Assembly (NCBI RefSeq): GCF_026239735.1
Contig: NZ_JAPIVT010000025.1
Location: forward strand, 1-64,000
Source: Pedobacter sp. MC2016-05
GTDB taxonomy: Bacteria > Bacteroidota > Bacteroidia > Sphingobacteriales > Sphingobacteriaceae
DNA length: 64,000 nt
Reading direction: 5' to 3'
The notes beneath the pieces were generated by a model. That model ran no database searches. It worked only from the letters and a program-made list of their open reading frames with translations, and was not told the DNA's origin. A program made the position numbers and the translations under genes. Positions 29,060-38,684 of this stretch are shown here, piece by piece. Position 1 is the first letter of the stretch. Each line of letters starts with the position of its first letter.

Positions 29060-32000
29060 TTAATCATTTTCACGCCGTTGCTCAGTCGTTTTTGACAGAT
29101 ATACAGTTGGCATACACCCGAAATGTTGCTTGAAGGCCGTGGAAAAATAGGAAGGTGAGTTGAAACCACACATATAGGCCACCTGGGCGATAGTATAACG
29201 TTTGGACTTCATCAATTCAACAGCCTTGTTAAACCGGATTCTTTTTAGAAAATCAGTAGCAGACTCCCCGGTTATTGCCTTGAGTTTGAGATATAGATTT
29301 GATCTGCTCATTCCTATTTCCCTACTAAATTTATCAACTGAGAAATCGGAATCAGAAAGGTGCGCCTCTATTATGGAACTAGCCTGTTTCAAAAACTCCT
29401 CATCAATAGTGTTAAAGGCGATGTTTTCAGGAACAATTTCCTTATTAGACAGGTAATACTCTTTCAATCTTCTTCGAGATCGCAATAGGTTATTAATCTT
29501 GGCTGCCAGTAAAGTTATGGAAAAAGGTTTGGTTACATAGTCGTCCGCTCCCATCTCCAGCCCCTTAATTTGTTGTTCTGTCTCCGTCTTTGCTGTTAAC
29601 AGTATAACCGGGATATGAGAGGTATTAATATTTTGCTTGACCTTCCTACAAAAATGAAGCCCGTCCAATACTGGCATCATCACATCGCTGATAATTAAAT
29701 CAAACTGGAAATTATCCAATAATGATAGTGCCATCTTTCCATCAAAAGCAGTGTGTACCTCAAAATTTTTTCCAAAATATTCATTGAGGTAACTCACAAT
29801 TTCTTCATTGTCATCTACAATCAACACCTTCAATCCCTGCATTTCGCTTAATTCCGAATTAACATTTTCTGATGGCGAAGGCGGTATTTCCTCTACATTG
29901 GATATAACTGGCATTTCTGTGGATTTAGAAACAAGATATAAATCGTCTTGGTAAATCGCCTCGTCAATTGGCAGTTCAACAGTAAATACACTACCCTTTT
30001 GAGGCCGACTTTCTACGTTGATTTGGCCATGATGTAGGGCAACTAAACTTTTAGTGAAGGCTAATCCCACTCCAGAACCCAGATTCATTTCTTTTCCACT
30101 TACCTGGTAAAATCGATCAAATATTTTAGGCAGATCTATCTCACTGATACCGATTCCCGTATCAATAATTTTTATTATCACGTTGTCCTTTACCCTTGAT
30201 AAATTGACATCCACAGATTGAGCAGGCCCAGTATACTTGAATGCATTTGAAAGCAAATTGAACAATATTTTTTCCATTGCATCATGATCGAAATAGATTT
30301 CCAATACTGCCTCTGTTGAGGAATAAGTATAATTAATGTTATTTTTATCGGCCAATGGTCTAAAAGATTGGTAGATTTCCTGAACAAAACCCACCAGATC
30401 ATTTTTGCTTACTTTCAGCCTGCGGGTACCAACCTCTGTTTTTCTAAACTCAAATAACTGATCCACCAAATTATACAATCTCCTGGCGTTAGTCAGCATG
30501 AGCTCGTGCTTTTTTTGAACGGGTTTATCTATGGATTTACTCTTAACCAGTTCCTCCAATGGCGCAAGTATCAATGTTAGAGGCGTCCGTAGCTCGTGTG
30601 AGACATTCGTAAAAAACTCGGTTTTGATTTTGTTGATGTAATTTACTTTTTCTTTGTCAACACGTTCCAGCTTTAGTTGATGGAGTGTTCTTATTCTTTC
30701 TCGAACAAAGGTATAGATGAAATAGCTAGCAGAGACTAAGATAACTGTCATCAAAAGATAAAACCAGCCAGTATTATACCAGGGTGGTAATATCGCTATA
30801 TTAAGTTTTCGTTCTAAACCAGCTTTCCCGTCGGGTCCTTCTGCTTTAACCAGTAATGTATAGTTGCCAGAGGGGAGATTGCTATAGCTAATCCTAAAAT
30901 CTTCACTACGCTGCCAATATTTATCAAATCCGTCCAACTTGTAGTAATAATGTGTACGATTTGCTGATATGAAATTGAAGGAATTTACAAAAACACTAAA
31001 CTGCCTGTACTCTGGAGGGATTTCTATACCTCTTACCTGATCAATATGATTATCAAGGATACCGGTTGGGTCATCAACAGTTATGTTTTTATTGAAAACC
31101 TCAAGGCCGGTAAAACTAATGCCCAAAGGAATGGATTGCTGTTTAACATCGGATGGATAAAAATAAGTAAGCCCCTTAATGCCCCCAAAAAGCATCATCC
31201 CATCTCGGGCCTTGCAAAAAGAGTATTCATTAAACTGGTTGTCTTGCAAGCCGTCATTTTCGTAAAAGGACTGACTGAATTTTGTATCAGGATTAAATTT
31301 CATCAATCCTTTATTGGTTGATATCCAAAGGTTATTTTCATCATCAGGCAATATGCCGTAAATGGTTCCCTTCATAAAGTCTTTCCTATCCCTGAATGTA
31401 ATAAAGACATGGTTAACCTCATCATATAGGCCTAATCCTCCTCGAGTGCCAATCCAAATCCGCTTTTTACTGTCTTCTACGATGCAGTTGATTACCTCTT
31501 CTTTCAATGCATCATCTTTTATGTTACCAAAAAGCAAGTTATCCGCATAGAATTGTGCAACGCCATTAGTTGTTCCAACCCATATACGATGCTTGCTATC
31601 CTCAAAAAGAAAGGTTATGTCATTAGACAATAAACGTTCACCAGCCCTATCTGCAAACAGGTGCATAAAACTTTGCGTTGCTGGAATAAAACGATCTAAA
31701 CCAGTCCTTGTACCAACCCAAATCCGCCCTTTCGAGTCTTTTAGGATACTATAAACTAAATCGCCAGCAATACTATTTTGGTTATTGGGATTGTTCAGAT
31801 AGCGTTTAACGTTTCCTGTTTTTGGGTTTAAAAGATTTAACCCACCATTATGTGTTCCAATCAGAACATTTCCATCATCATCAAATTCGATCGCTTTTAT
31901 GTTATTGGAGCTTAGACTATTCGGATTATCTTCCTTATGAGCGTAATAACGAATATTCTTTTTGGTTACATCCCAATAATTGAGTCCTTTATCATTGCTT

Positions 32001-33115
32001 CCTATCCAAAAATTCCCAAGCTTATCTTGCTTAATTACACTAATAACTTCATCATTTAGGGCAAGTGTGCCAGTGTTTGGTTTTAGCGAATTGAATTTTA
32101 TATCATCTTTATGATAATAACTTATTCCGCCATAATAGGTACCCATCCACATTCCGTTTTGCTTATCACGGAAGATATACCGTACTGAGTTCTGACCAAT
32201 GGTGTAGCGTTGCCCTATTTGGTGCCGGTAGTTTTCAAAAGTTGCTTTTTTTGGATTGAGAATAGACAACCCCCCGAATGTACCTAACCAAATATTTCCC
32301 TCATAATCTTTTTCAATAGTCCTTATATTGTTATCGGACAGACTGTTACTGTTGGGGCTATGTATAAATAATTTTACCTCTTTAGTTACCTGATTAAACC
32401 TTAACAGCCCACTACCTTCAGTGCCTATCCATAAAAAATCTTTGTCAACGTAGATATCGTTTACTACCGGTTTATCAACGCTCAGTTTAATTTGCTGAAG
32501 CAGGTAATCTTTTTCCTGCATAACAAAAGCGCCAGCATCAGTACCCAATAATATTCTACCTTGCCAAAAACCGATATAAGATATTTTCTTTATCCCATGG
32601 GCAAGCTTATTATACGGCACAGATTCAAACTGCTTGGCTCCTGGCTTTAATATAAATAGATCTCCAGAAATAGATGTAGCCCATATTTGATTTTTGGCAT
32701 CGGCTGTGATGGAAGAAATACTCCATTCTCCTAAACTTCGAGGAATTTTGTAGTTGGTAAAACTATCGGTTTTATAATTGTATCGGCTGATACCCTGATT
32801 GCCACCTACCCATAATTCTCCCTTAGAATCTACAAATAAACTGCGTACATAATAGGATTGTAGGCTATTTTTATTCTCCTTCGTTGGTGAATAAACCTTA
32901 AAATCTTTACCGTCATATCTGTTGAGTCCATCTTGGGTACCCACCCAAATAAAGCCAAGCGTATCTTGGATAATCGTAAATCCTGTGCTTTGAGACAGAC
33001 CTTTTTCCACAGAGATATTCCTGAATTTTTTTTCCTGCGCAAAAGCAACTTGATTTATGCTGCTCAAAAGCAATAAAACAATAATTTTCTGTTGGATAAA
33101 TTTTGATAGACTCAT
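29060..33115 (-). CDS. Hybrid two-component system sensor-regulator (HTCS)
   Basis: A 1351-residue one-protein signalling system that senses periplasmic glycan fragments and activates glycan genes. After a signal peptide (to residue 26) come two seven-bladed propellers of Reg_prop repeats (DTLGFIWVGTQDGLNRYDGK and many later copies), then a Y_Y_Y domain (about 690-770) and one transmembrane helix (about 780-802). The kinase has phospho-acceptor His840 in NVSHELRTPLTL, an HATPase with NLLSNAFKYT, DTGIGIS and GSGVGLAF, a receiver domain with Asp1144 in ISDVMMP, and a C-terminal AraC HTH (about 1240-1345). It is the only HTCS in the window and lies between glycan regions A and B. Its ligand is unknown. 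Confidence 0.97.
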   Translation of the reverse strand: MSLSKFIQQKIIVLLLLSSINQVAFAQEKKFRNISVEKGLSQSTGFTIIQDTLGFIWVGTQDGLNRYDGKDFKVYSPTKENKNSLQSYYVRSLFVDSKGELWVGGNQGISRYNYKTDSFTNYKIPRSLGEWSISSITADAKNQIWATSISGDLFILKPGAKQFESVPYNKLAHGIKKISYIGFWQGRILLGTDAGAFVMQEKDYLLQQIKLSVDKPVVNDIYVDKDFLWIGTEGSGLLRFNQVTKEVKLFIHSPNSNSLSDNNIRTIEKDYEGNIWLGTFGGLSILNPKKATFENYRHQIGQRYTIGQNSVRYIFRDKQNGMWMGTYYGGISYYHKDDIKFNSLKPNTGTLALNDEVISVIKQDKLGNFWIGSNDKGLNYWDVTKKNIRYYAHKEDNPNSLSSNNIKAIEFDDDGNVLIGTHNGGLNLLNPKTGNVKRYLNNPNNQNSIAGDLVYSILKDSKGRIWVGTRTGLDRFIPATQSFMHLFADRAGERLLSNDITFLFEDSKHRIWVGTTNGVAQFYADNLLFGNIKDDALKEEVINCIVEDSKKRIWIGTRGGLGLYDEVNHVFITFRDRKDFMKGTIYGILPDDENNLWISTNKGLMKFNPDTKFSQSFYENDGLQDNQFNEYSFCKARDGMMLFGGIKGLTYFYPSDVKQQSIPLGISFTGLEVFNKNITVDDPTGILDNHIDQVRGIEIPPEYRQFSVFVNSFNFISANRTHYYYKLDGFDKYWQRSEDFRISYSNLPSGNYTLLVKAEGPDGKAGLERKLNIAILPPWYNTGWFYLLMTVILVSASYFIYTFVRERIRTLHQLKLERVDKEKVNYINKIKTEFFTNVSHELRTPLTLILAPLEELVKSKSIDKPVQKKHELMLTNARRLYNLVDQLFEFRKTEVGTRRLKVSKNDLVGFVQEIYQSFRPLADKNNINYTYSSTEAVLEIYFDHDAMEKILFNLLSNAFKYTGPAQSVDVNLSRVKDNVIIKIIDTGIGISEIDLPKIFDRFYQVSGKEMNLGSGVGLAFTKSLVALHHGQINVESRPQKGSVFTVELPIDEAIYQDDLYLVSKSTEMPVISNVEEIPPSPSENVNSELSEMQGLKVLIVDDNEEIVSYLNEYFGKNFEVHTAFDGKMALSLLDNFQFDLIISDVMMPVLDGLHFCRKVKQNINTSHIPVILLTAKTETEQQIKGLEMGADDYVTKPFSITLLAAKINNLLRSRRRLKEYYLSNKEIVPENIAFNTIDEEFLKQASSIIEAHLSDSDFSVDKFSREIGMSRSNLYLKLKAITGESATDFLKRIRFNKAVELMKSKRYTIAQVAYMCGFNSPSYFSTAFKQHFGCMPTVYLSKTTEQRREND

Positions 33116-33556
33116 TATTTATAAATGATTCAGTATAAGGATTTTTTTAACTTTTTATTTATTGAAGTAACTGATGACCCATTGAAGTGTTAAATCAAAT
33201 GTATAATTTTAGCATTCTTTTAATTCACATTCTAGTGATCTACAAAATCAGGTCTGGTAAAAATGTCTGGCTTTAAAAAAAGCATTTCTACAAATTATCA
33301 AAATTTTTGGCTTGCAGCAGTTACCATTGCAATTTAACCATTTCTATGTATGAGTTTCTTCAATTACGTTGATTTATGTTTTAAAATTGATGAATTTAGG
33401 TACAAAAACACTTGCATCCATGGAATTGTTCCTTTAAAGCCGTTAGCAACTGTAATTTGCAAATTCAACTAAATTGTAAGGCAAATACCCATTTTTTAAA
33501 TAGCTTGTTCAACTCAACGCTTATCTTCGACTAAAAAACCATCAGGATATTAAATC
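33116..33556. other. Divergent intergenic region between HTCS and GH95-like genes
   Basis: The 441-nt gap carries the outward promoters of both genes. Besides the -7 box at 33196-33203, a near-match TATCTTCG occurs on the plus strand near 33524-33531, about 26 nt before the GH95-like start. No gene or RNA is visible. An HTCS binding site may lie here, but none can be recognised without related sequences. Confidence 0.4.
33196..33203 (-). promoter_or_regulatory. Candidate -7 box for the HTCS gene
   Basis: TACATTTG on the minus strand fits TAnnTTTG exactly and would give a leader of about 75 nt for the HTCS. No convincing -33 element was found at the expected spacing. Confidence 0.4.
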
Positions 33557-35848
33557 ATGAGAACAATCATTGCAGCCTTAATCGGATTGCTATTTTACAG
33601 CAGCAGTATCAATTCGCAACCACTAGCAATCAAACATAACCTCAACTGGGAAAAAGAAATAAGTAAACATAACCTTGTTTGGGAAGATTTGCCTTTGCAA
33701 TGGAACGAAGGTGCGTTTACCGGCAACGGACAGCTGGGCATGATGGTTTATATCTCCGAAAAAGATAGTGCCGTAGTTTTCAGCATTGGCCGTAGCGATG
33801 TTACCGACCACCGCAAAGATCCCAACCGTAAAACCTCTATTGGCACACCAGGCGCTACCGTAGTTTTTGATTACTGCAGATTGCCCATTGGAAAGCTATT
33901 GTTAAAACCTGGCGCCAAAATTCTATCAGGAACCATTACACAGGACATATGGAATGCCGAACTTCGTGGAAAACTGCTTACCGAAGCGGGCAATATTAGT
34001 TTTAGAGCTTTTACACCACGAGATGCCGATGTGCAACTCATCGAGGTAACACAGGATGGAAATTTCACTAATAAACACCAATGGAAGTTTGCTCCAGGCA
34101 GAGCTTGGTCGCCAAGGGCACTTACACGCCCGGATGACATACAAAGCAAAACTTACGTAGGCAATGACTTGCCAGAACTAAGCGAAAAAGACGGATACAA
34201 CATTTGCAAGCAGACCCTAACCGCCGGTGGCGATTATGCAACGGTGTACAAAGAAGTAAAAACAGCAGCTAATAGCAGTTTACTATATATCGCAACGGCT
34301 AATGAGGTGCCAAAAGCGGGTTTATCGGTGCCGCTGGCCATTAAAACCATTTCCGAAACAGAAAAACGCACCTTGCCAGCGGTGTTAAAAGCACATTGCA
34401 ACTGGTGGCACAACTTCTACACAAAATCATACATAGGTCTTCCTAATGCGCAGGTAGAAGATTTTTATTGGATACAATTGTATAAAATGGCCACAGCATC
34501 AAGAGCAGGTGGGCCAGCAGTAGATTTATTTGGCCCTTATTACAAAACTTCACAATGGCCAGGTATGTGGTGGAACCTTAATATTCAACTTACCTATTTT
34601 CCTGTTTACACTAGCAACCATTTAGAACTTGGTGAAAATATGATGGATATTGTTGATGAAAACTTTCCTTTCTTATTAAAAACTTTCGGCGGCGAGAAAC
34701 TTGGAGATATGTGCTGGACCATGCATAATTACTGGCGACAACTGGCATATGCCAATGATCAAAAAGGATTGCAACAACGCTGGTTGCCAAAAGCGATTGC
34801 CATTTATCAAGAGTACAAAAAAATGATGATTGCCGAAAATGGCAAAATTGGCTTGAATCCAATGCGCTCACCAGAATATAAAGGCACAGCTAGTTTTCCA
34901 AATACCAACTACAACCTGGCCAACCTAAGATGGCTGTTAAGCACGCTCACAAGCGTTAGCGAAACAGCCAAAGTAAATTCTTCGGCAGTTGCCGAATGGA
35001 AAAAAACATTGAGCCAGTTGATGGATTATCCTAATGACGAAAATGGCTTGATGATTAGCAGTAACCAAAGCGTTGCGATATCTCACCGCCATTATTCGCA
35101 TTTGTTAGGTTTGTATCCACTATTTGTAATGCAACCCGACAATCTGAAGGATAGTATGCTGATTGATAAAACGGTAGAACATTGGTTAAATATTGAAGGT
35201 GGGAAAGCTTTGGCCGGATACTCTTTTACCGGTGCATCTTCATTAAACTCGGCATTGGGCCGTGGAGATGACGCGTTGAAACAATTATTGAAATTGTTGA
35301 ACGGACCATCCAATCTTGGTCAATTTTACCGAAACACTTTTTATGCAGAGAGCGGCGGGAAAAACGAAGTGATCGAAACACCGCTGAGCGGAGCTGCATC
35401 GGTAAACGAAATGCTGTTGCAAAGCTGGGGCGGTAAAATCCGTGTTTTTCCGGCGCTACCCAGCACCTGGAAAAATGCCTCATTTCACAATTTATTGGCA
35501 GAAGGTGCTTACGAAGTGAGTGCCGTAACCCAAAACGGACAGGTGCAATGGATAGCGGTAAAAAGCACCAGCGGTAAGCCGTTTAACCTTAAAAACAGCC
35601 AATTGGCTAATTGTAAAGTGATAGAAGCCACTGGAAAATACAGCAGCAAAAGCATTTCGGCAACCGAAACCGCTATAACCTTAGCAGCAGGCGAAACTAT
35701 CTTTTTAAAGCGTAACAAAAATACCGAAACCACTATTGTACCTTCCAATAATCCAATGTCAGCACATCAATCATTTGGTGTAAAAAAAGGACAGCAACTA
35801 AAGAGAAATCAAGATTTTCAGGTATTCGATTTTTACGAAGCCAAATAA
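33557..35848 (+). CDS. GH95-like glycosidase, divergent
   Basis: A 763-residue secreted enzyme (signal peptide ending INSQ). The architecture follows GH95: an N-terminal beta domain (WEDLPLQWNEGAFTGNGQLG then MMVYISE), an (alpha/alpha)6 barrel with YKTSQWPGMWWNLNIQLTYF in the position of the GH95 Asn motif, SPEYKG, and GYSFTGASSLNSALGRGDDA in the position of the catalytic Asp region, and a C-terminal beta domain. The motif drift from the enzyme at 19258-21552 is large, so it is a distinct subgroup with possibly different specificity. It stands alone on the plus strand, divergent from the HTCS, and ends at a possible terminator. Fucosidase activity should not be assumed. Confidence 0.8.
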   Translation: MRTIIAALIGLLFYSSSINSQPLAIKHNLNWEKEISKHNLVWEDLPLQWNEGAFTGNGQLGMMVYISEKDSAVVFSIGRSDVTDHRKDPNRKTSIGTPGATVVFDYCRLPIGKLLLKPGAKILSGTITQDIWNAELRGKLLTEAGNISFRAFTPRDADVQLIEVTQDGNFTNKHQWKFAPGRAWSPRALTRPDDIQSKTYVGNDLPELSEKDGYNICKQTLTAGGDYATVYKEVKTAANSSLLYIATANEVPKAGLSVPLAIKTISETEKRTLPAVLKAHCNWWHNFYTKSYIGLPNAQVEDFYWIQLYKMATASRAGGPAVDLFGPYYKTSQWPGMWWNLNIQLTYFPVYTSNHLELGENMMDIVDENFPFLLKTFGGEKLGDMCWTMHNYWRQLAYANDQKGLQQRWLPKAIAIYQEYKKMMIAENGKIGLNPMRSPEYKGTASFPNTNYNLANLRWLLSTLTSVSETAKVNSSAVAEWKKTLSQLMDYPNDENGLMISSNQSVAISHRHYSHLLGLYPLFVMQPDNLKDSMLIDKTVEHWLNIEGGKALAGYSFTGASSLNSALGRGDDALKQLLKLLNGPSNLGQFYRNTFYAESGGKNEVIETPLSGAASVNEMLLQSWGGKIRVFPALPSTWKNASFHNLLAEGAYEVSAVTQNGQVQWIAVKSTSGKPFNLKNSQLANCKVIEATGKYSSKSISATETAITLAAGETIFLKRNKNTETTIVPSNNPMSAHQSFGVKKGQQLKRNQDFQVFDFYEAK

Positions 35849-35865
35849 TATTTTATTTTAAAAGC

Positions 35866-35904
35866 AGGGATTGCTACGCTTTGGCAACGGTAGTCCCTCT
35901 TTTC
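35866..35904 (+). terminator. Possible terminator after the GH95-like gene
   Basis: GGGATTGC (about 35867-35874) and the GCAA...TCCC arm up to 35896 can fold into a stem-loop followed by TCTTTT. The pairing is bulged and alternative folds exist, so the call is tentative. The following 100 nt to 36041 contain no recognised gene. Confidence 0.4.
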
Positions 35905-36041
35905 GCTAATAGTTATTCGCTTTGCTCTGGGCTAGCCACTACGATAGGGTTTATTTCACAGCGTTGTGGCTTTCAGCTAAATTGATACCCTACGCCAATG
36001 AATAAATCTTCTTGCCCCGAATCTTCATTAAAATAAATCGC

Positions 36042-36400
36042 TCAGCTTTTATATTTCGTTAGTTTAAAAATCGTGTTCTTTCCGGCAGATTTAAATTCTA
36101 CGAAATAGGCGAAATTTATGGTTTTACTCTTCAGCTTTATCTCTCCGTTGCAAGCTCCGAGTTTTCCGTGGCTCAAAATTTCGCATATCACTAGCTCTTC
36201 AATTTCGGGCATTTTAGCAAAATGTGCTTTCAATTGGTCGAATGCTTCGACTGGATTGTTACCAAAGCTCACCAAACTGAACTTATCGTCTAAAATTTTT
36301 TCAACTTCTTGCCACTCTTTTTATAGATAGCAAGCACAAAATCTCTGATTATTCTTCGCTTTGGTGCATTATCACAATCGTTTGGAATTGTAATTTTCAT
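36042..36400 (-). pseudogene. Frameshifted NTF2/SnoaL-like small protein gene
   Basis: The intact C-terminal part is a 77-residue frame ending at 36042 (VSFGNNPVEAFDQLKAHFAK onward). Upstream, the start MKITIPNDCDNAPKRRIIRD lies at 36400 in another frame and runs into FVLAIYKKSG. The two halves join if one base is added in the A5 run (T5 on the plus strand, 36318-36322), giving IYK-EWQEVEKILDDKFSLV. The joined protein would be about 119 residues with the look of an NTF2-like fold. A true inactivating deletion, a homopolymer sequencing error or phase variation are all possible. It is next to the MITE-like repeat at 36480-36776. Confidence 0.7.
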
Positions 36401-36479
36401 AGATATAATTTTTGATTAATATTTAGTTTTAGCTTACAATAATAGCGACACTAGCGCATCGACCCATAAGACCATTTAT

Positions 36480-36776
36480 ATAACGTGAGGTCGGGTTATG
36501 CGCTTTCTTAAAATATTATTTAATTGGCAGTTACCTCTGTTTTCTTAGCTCGCCGCCGCTGGGCCCCTACTTTTTGACCGCAAAAAGTAGCAAAACCGGA
36601 GTTTACGGAGCTCATCAGCTTTGCTGATAAACTCTAAGTTGCCTATTTTTCTTTAAAAGTAAGTACTTTGGCTTATTGATGCTAACAGAAAAATAGGAGA
36701 CCGAAAATTAGCGGAGCGGAGATTTGAAGGCTATCGCCAGCAAATGGGAGATTTTATTTTCCTGAACTCACGTTAT
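36480..36776. repeat. MITE-like element with terminal inverted repeats
   Basis: The left end ATAACGTGAGGTCGGG (36480-36495) and the right end CCTGAACTCACGTTAT (36761-36776) are inverted repeats of each other with two mismatches in 16. The 297 nt between have no coding frame but contain nested palindromes: CTACTTTTTG/CAAAAAGTAG (36567-36590), ATCAGC/GCTGAT (36614-36628) and CCTATTTTTCT/AGAAAAATAGG (36642-36697). No clear target-site duplication is visible. The pattern suits a non-autonomous transposable element or a structured interspersed repeat. The core with CTACTTTTTG resembles repeats I recall from Sphingobacteria, a memory that should be checked. Confidence 0.6.
36567..36590. repeat. Perfect 10-bp hairpin inside the MITE-like element
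   Basis: CTACTTTTTG, loop ACCG, then CAAAAAGTAG. The stem is perfect and the strongest secondary structure in the element. Confidence 0.8.
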
Positions 36777-36841
36777 TTAGCTATTCATCTCTAAGTAGAA
36801 AAATTTTTACCTTTTTGAAAGAAAAACCCACCTCCTACGCT

Positions 36842-38299
36842 TTAATCTATTGAACCGCTATTCATTTTTCTTTGCAGGCCAAAGCTTTTCTTTTTGGCAA
36901 AACCCTTTAACTTCACCTCTATTACGCTGGCAATATCATCTGGCGCAGCTAATGGCAAACCTGTAATTTCTAAACTTCCATCATCACTTTGTGTAAGTTT
37001 TAATTTGCTCTTTCCGCCAACTAACGTAGCGCTAAGGGCTTTGTGAGGTATGCCTGCTAACTTGAGTGCGCCATCGGCTGGCCAATCAAACACCGAAAGG
37101 TAAAGTGTGGTGGCTTTTTTTTCGTCTTTGGCTGTAATCCGTCCCCATTTTTGTGCTTCAATTGGGTTAGCATGCGAACCGTAAACAGCGGCTCCGTATT
37201 TTTTCATCCAATTGCCCACGGTAGCCAAACGCTCTACACTTTCTGGTGGAAACGTTCCATCGGGCTGTGGCCCTACGTTAAGCAAAAAATTGCCACCTTT
37301 TGAAGTGATATCAATTAATTTCCTGACCAGGTCTTGCGCAGATTTCCAGTTTTTATCATCCTTCCTGTATCCCCAAGTATCGTTCATCGTCATACAGGTT
37401 TCCCAATCTTGCCCATCCAGTTCTTCCCAATTTGGTATTTTTTGTTCAGGAGTTTTAAAATCTCCAGAAACACCCGGCACACCGAGTCTGTCATTCTGAA
37501 TAATATTTGGAGCCAAATTCTTCACTAACTCATACATTTCGCGGGTTTCTGGTGTTTCTCGATACATTGGTGTGTCCCACCAAATTACAGCGATATCGCC
37601 ATAATTGGTTAGCAATTCTTTCACCTGTGGTAAAGCTACTTTCCTGAAATACTCGGCATAAGGTTTAGCGGTTTGTATTGGATCCCAGCTTCCACTGTTT
37701 GCTTTGGCATAGGCGTCAATTCGTGTACTATCCGGATTTGGCCAACCTTGTCTCATTGGCCTTAAGGCAGTAGCACCACCAGCATTGCCCCAATCTTGCG
37801 CCTGTGAATAGTAAAAACAAAGCTTAACGCCATATTTTCTGCAAGCTTCGGCTAGTGGCTTTAACATATCTTTACCGTATGGGGATGCTTTGGTGATGCT
37901 CCAATCGCTTACCTTGGTATCAAAAAGTGCAAAACCATCATGATGCTTGGCAGTAACTACAATATATTTCATACCGGCCTCTTTCGCTGTCTTTACCCAT
38001 TTCTCTGCATCGTAGTTTTTCGGATTGAATTTTTGCGCCATCGCTTTGTATTCAGCAACTGGTACTTTCATTCGGTTGAAAAGCCACTCCCCATTCTTCG
38101 CTTTTTGGAAATGGCCTTTATACTCGCCACCAAACTGTGCGTATATACCAAAGTGGATAAACATGCCGAACCTAGCCTCACGCCACCACGCCATTCGCTG
38201 GTCTCTTTCTTTGGCGTTTTGTATATCTAAAGCCTTTTGTGCAGAAGTAACATTGCAAAGGAATATAAATGATAAACAGATAAAAATTTTTTTAATCAT
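36842..38299 (-). CDS. Alpha-L-fucosidase (GH29)
   Basis: A 485-residue secreted GH29 enzyme with a signal peptide (ending VTSA-Q). The N-terminal TIM barrel includes WWREARFGMFIHFGIYAQFG, the catalytic-site His pair VVTAKHHDGFALFD and the predicted nucleophile Asp242 in VIWWDTP. The C-terminal beta domain (from about 385) ends in a basic tail. It removes terminal alpha-fucose. It is the last gene of glycan region B, but a hairpin and T-run (38318-38339 and beyond) stand only about 18 nt upstream of its start, and 385 nt separate it from the sulfatase gene. It may have its own leader control. A second GH29 at 56410-57786 has a different active-site context. Confidence 0.93.
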   Translation of the reverse strand: MIKKIFICLSFIFLCNVTSAQKALDIQNAKERDQRMAWWREARFGMFIHFGIYAQFGGEYKGHFQKAKNGEWLFNRMKVPVAEYKAMAQKFNPKNYDAEKWVKTAKEAGMKYIVVTAKHHDGFALFDTKVSDWSITKASPYGKDMLKPLAEACRKYGVKLCFYYSQAQDWGNAGGATALRPMRQGWPNPDSTRIDAYAKANSGSWDPIQTAKPYAEYFRKVALPQVKELLTNYGDIAVIWWDTPMYRETPETREMYELVKNLAPNIIQNDRLGVPGVSGDFKTPEQKIPNWEELDGQDWETCMTMNDTWGYRKDDKNWKSAQDLVRKLIDITSKGGNFLLNVGPQPDGTFPPESVERLATVGNWMKKYGAAVYGSHANPIEAQKWGRITAKDEKKATTLYLSVFDWPADGALKLAGIPHKALSATLVGGKSKLKLTQSDDGSLEITGLPLAAPDDIASVIEVKLKGFAKKKSFGLQRKMNSGSID

Positions 38300-38317
38300 A
38301 TTGATATTTTTATAAAA

Positions 38318-38347
38318 AAACCAGTGTTTCCACTGGTTTCATTTTTT
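38318..38347. terminator. Bidirectional terminator-type hairpin in the GH29 leader
   Basis: AAACCAGTG (38318-38326) and CACTGGTTT (38331-38339) form a perfect 9-bp stem with loop TTTC. T-runs follow in both directions: TTTTTT at 38342-38347 on the plus strand and a T7 run on the minus strand. In the minus direction it lies just before the GH29 start codon at 38299, so it would stop read-through from the sulfatase gene or act as an attenuator. Confidence 0.7.
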
Positions 38348-38684
38348 GCGGAAACTAATTGAATTTAATCTTTCTTCCTGTATTGTAGCTGTTAACAAAC
38401 TCACCACATTGCGCCAATTGCTCAGGTAAAAACGACGCTTTTTTCTTTAATGCTCATTTCTCTTCTAAAGGCGGTAAGCTGGAAATTGGCTATTATTGTA
38501 ATGTATTCACTGTCATCATTATTTCTTGTTTTTTATGCTTATGTGTGTTTATAGTTTGATATTCCACTTGATTAAAGTATAATTAATCAATGGATATCGC
38601 TTAATCCCAAAAATTTAATTCAATTGCGGTTAACAAGTTGTAAGTTTTAGTGAGATAAGCACTTAAAGTATTCAATCAACAAAC
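38348..38684. other. Gap between sulfatase and GH29 genes with a possible gene remnant
   Basis: On the minus strand a 33-codon open stretch (38355-38454) ends in a peptide-like sequence LPEQLAQCGEFVNSYNTGRK before a TAG. It lacks a start codon and is preceded by stops in frame. A parallel frame reads LTAFRREMSIKEKSVVFT. Either may be debris of a lost gene. No function is recognised, and nothing else is seen in the 337 nt. Confidence 0.3.

Noticed and set aside
38355..38454. Small gene ending near 38355 on the minus strand
   Set aside because: It has no start codon and is preceded by in-frame stops; noted only as a possible remnant.
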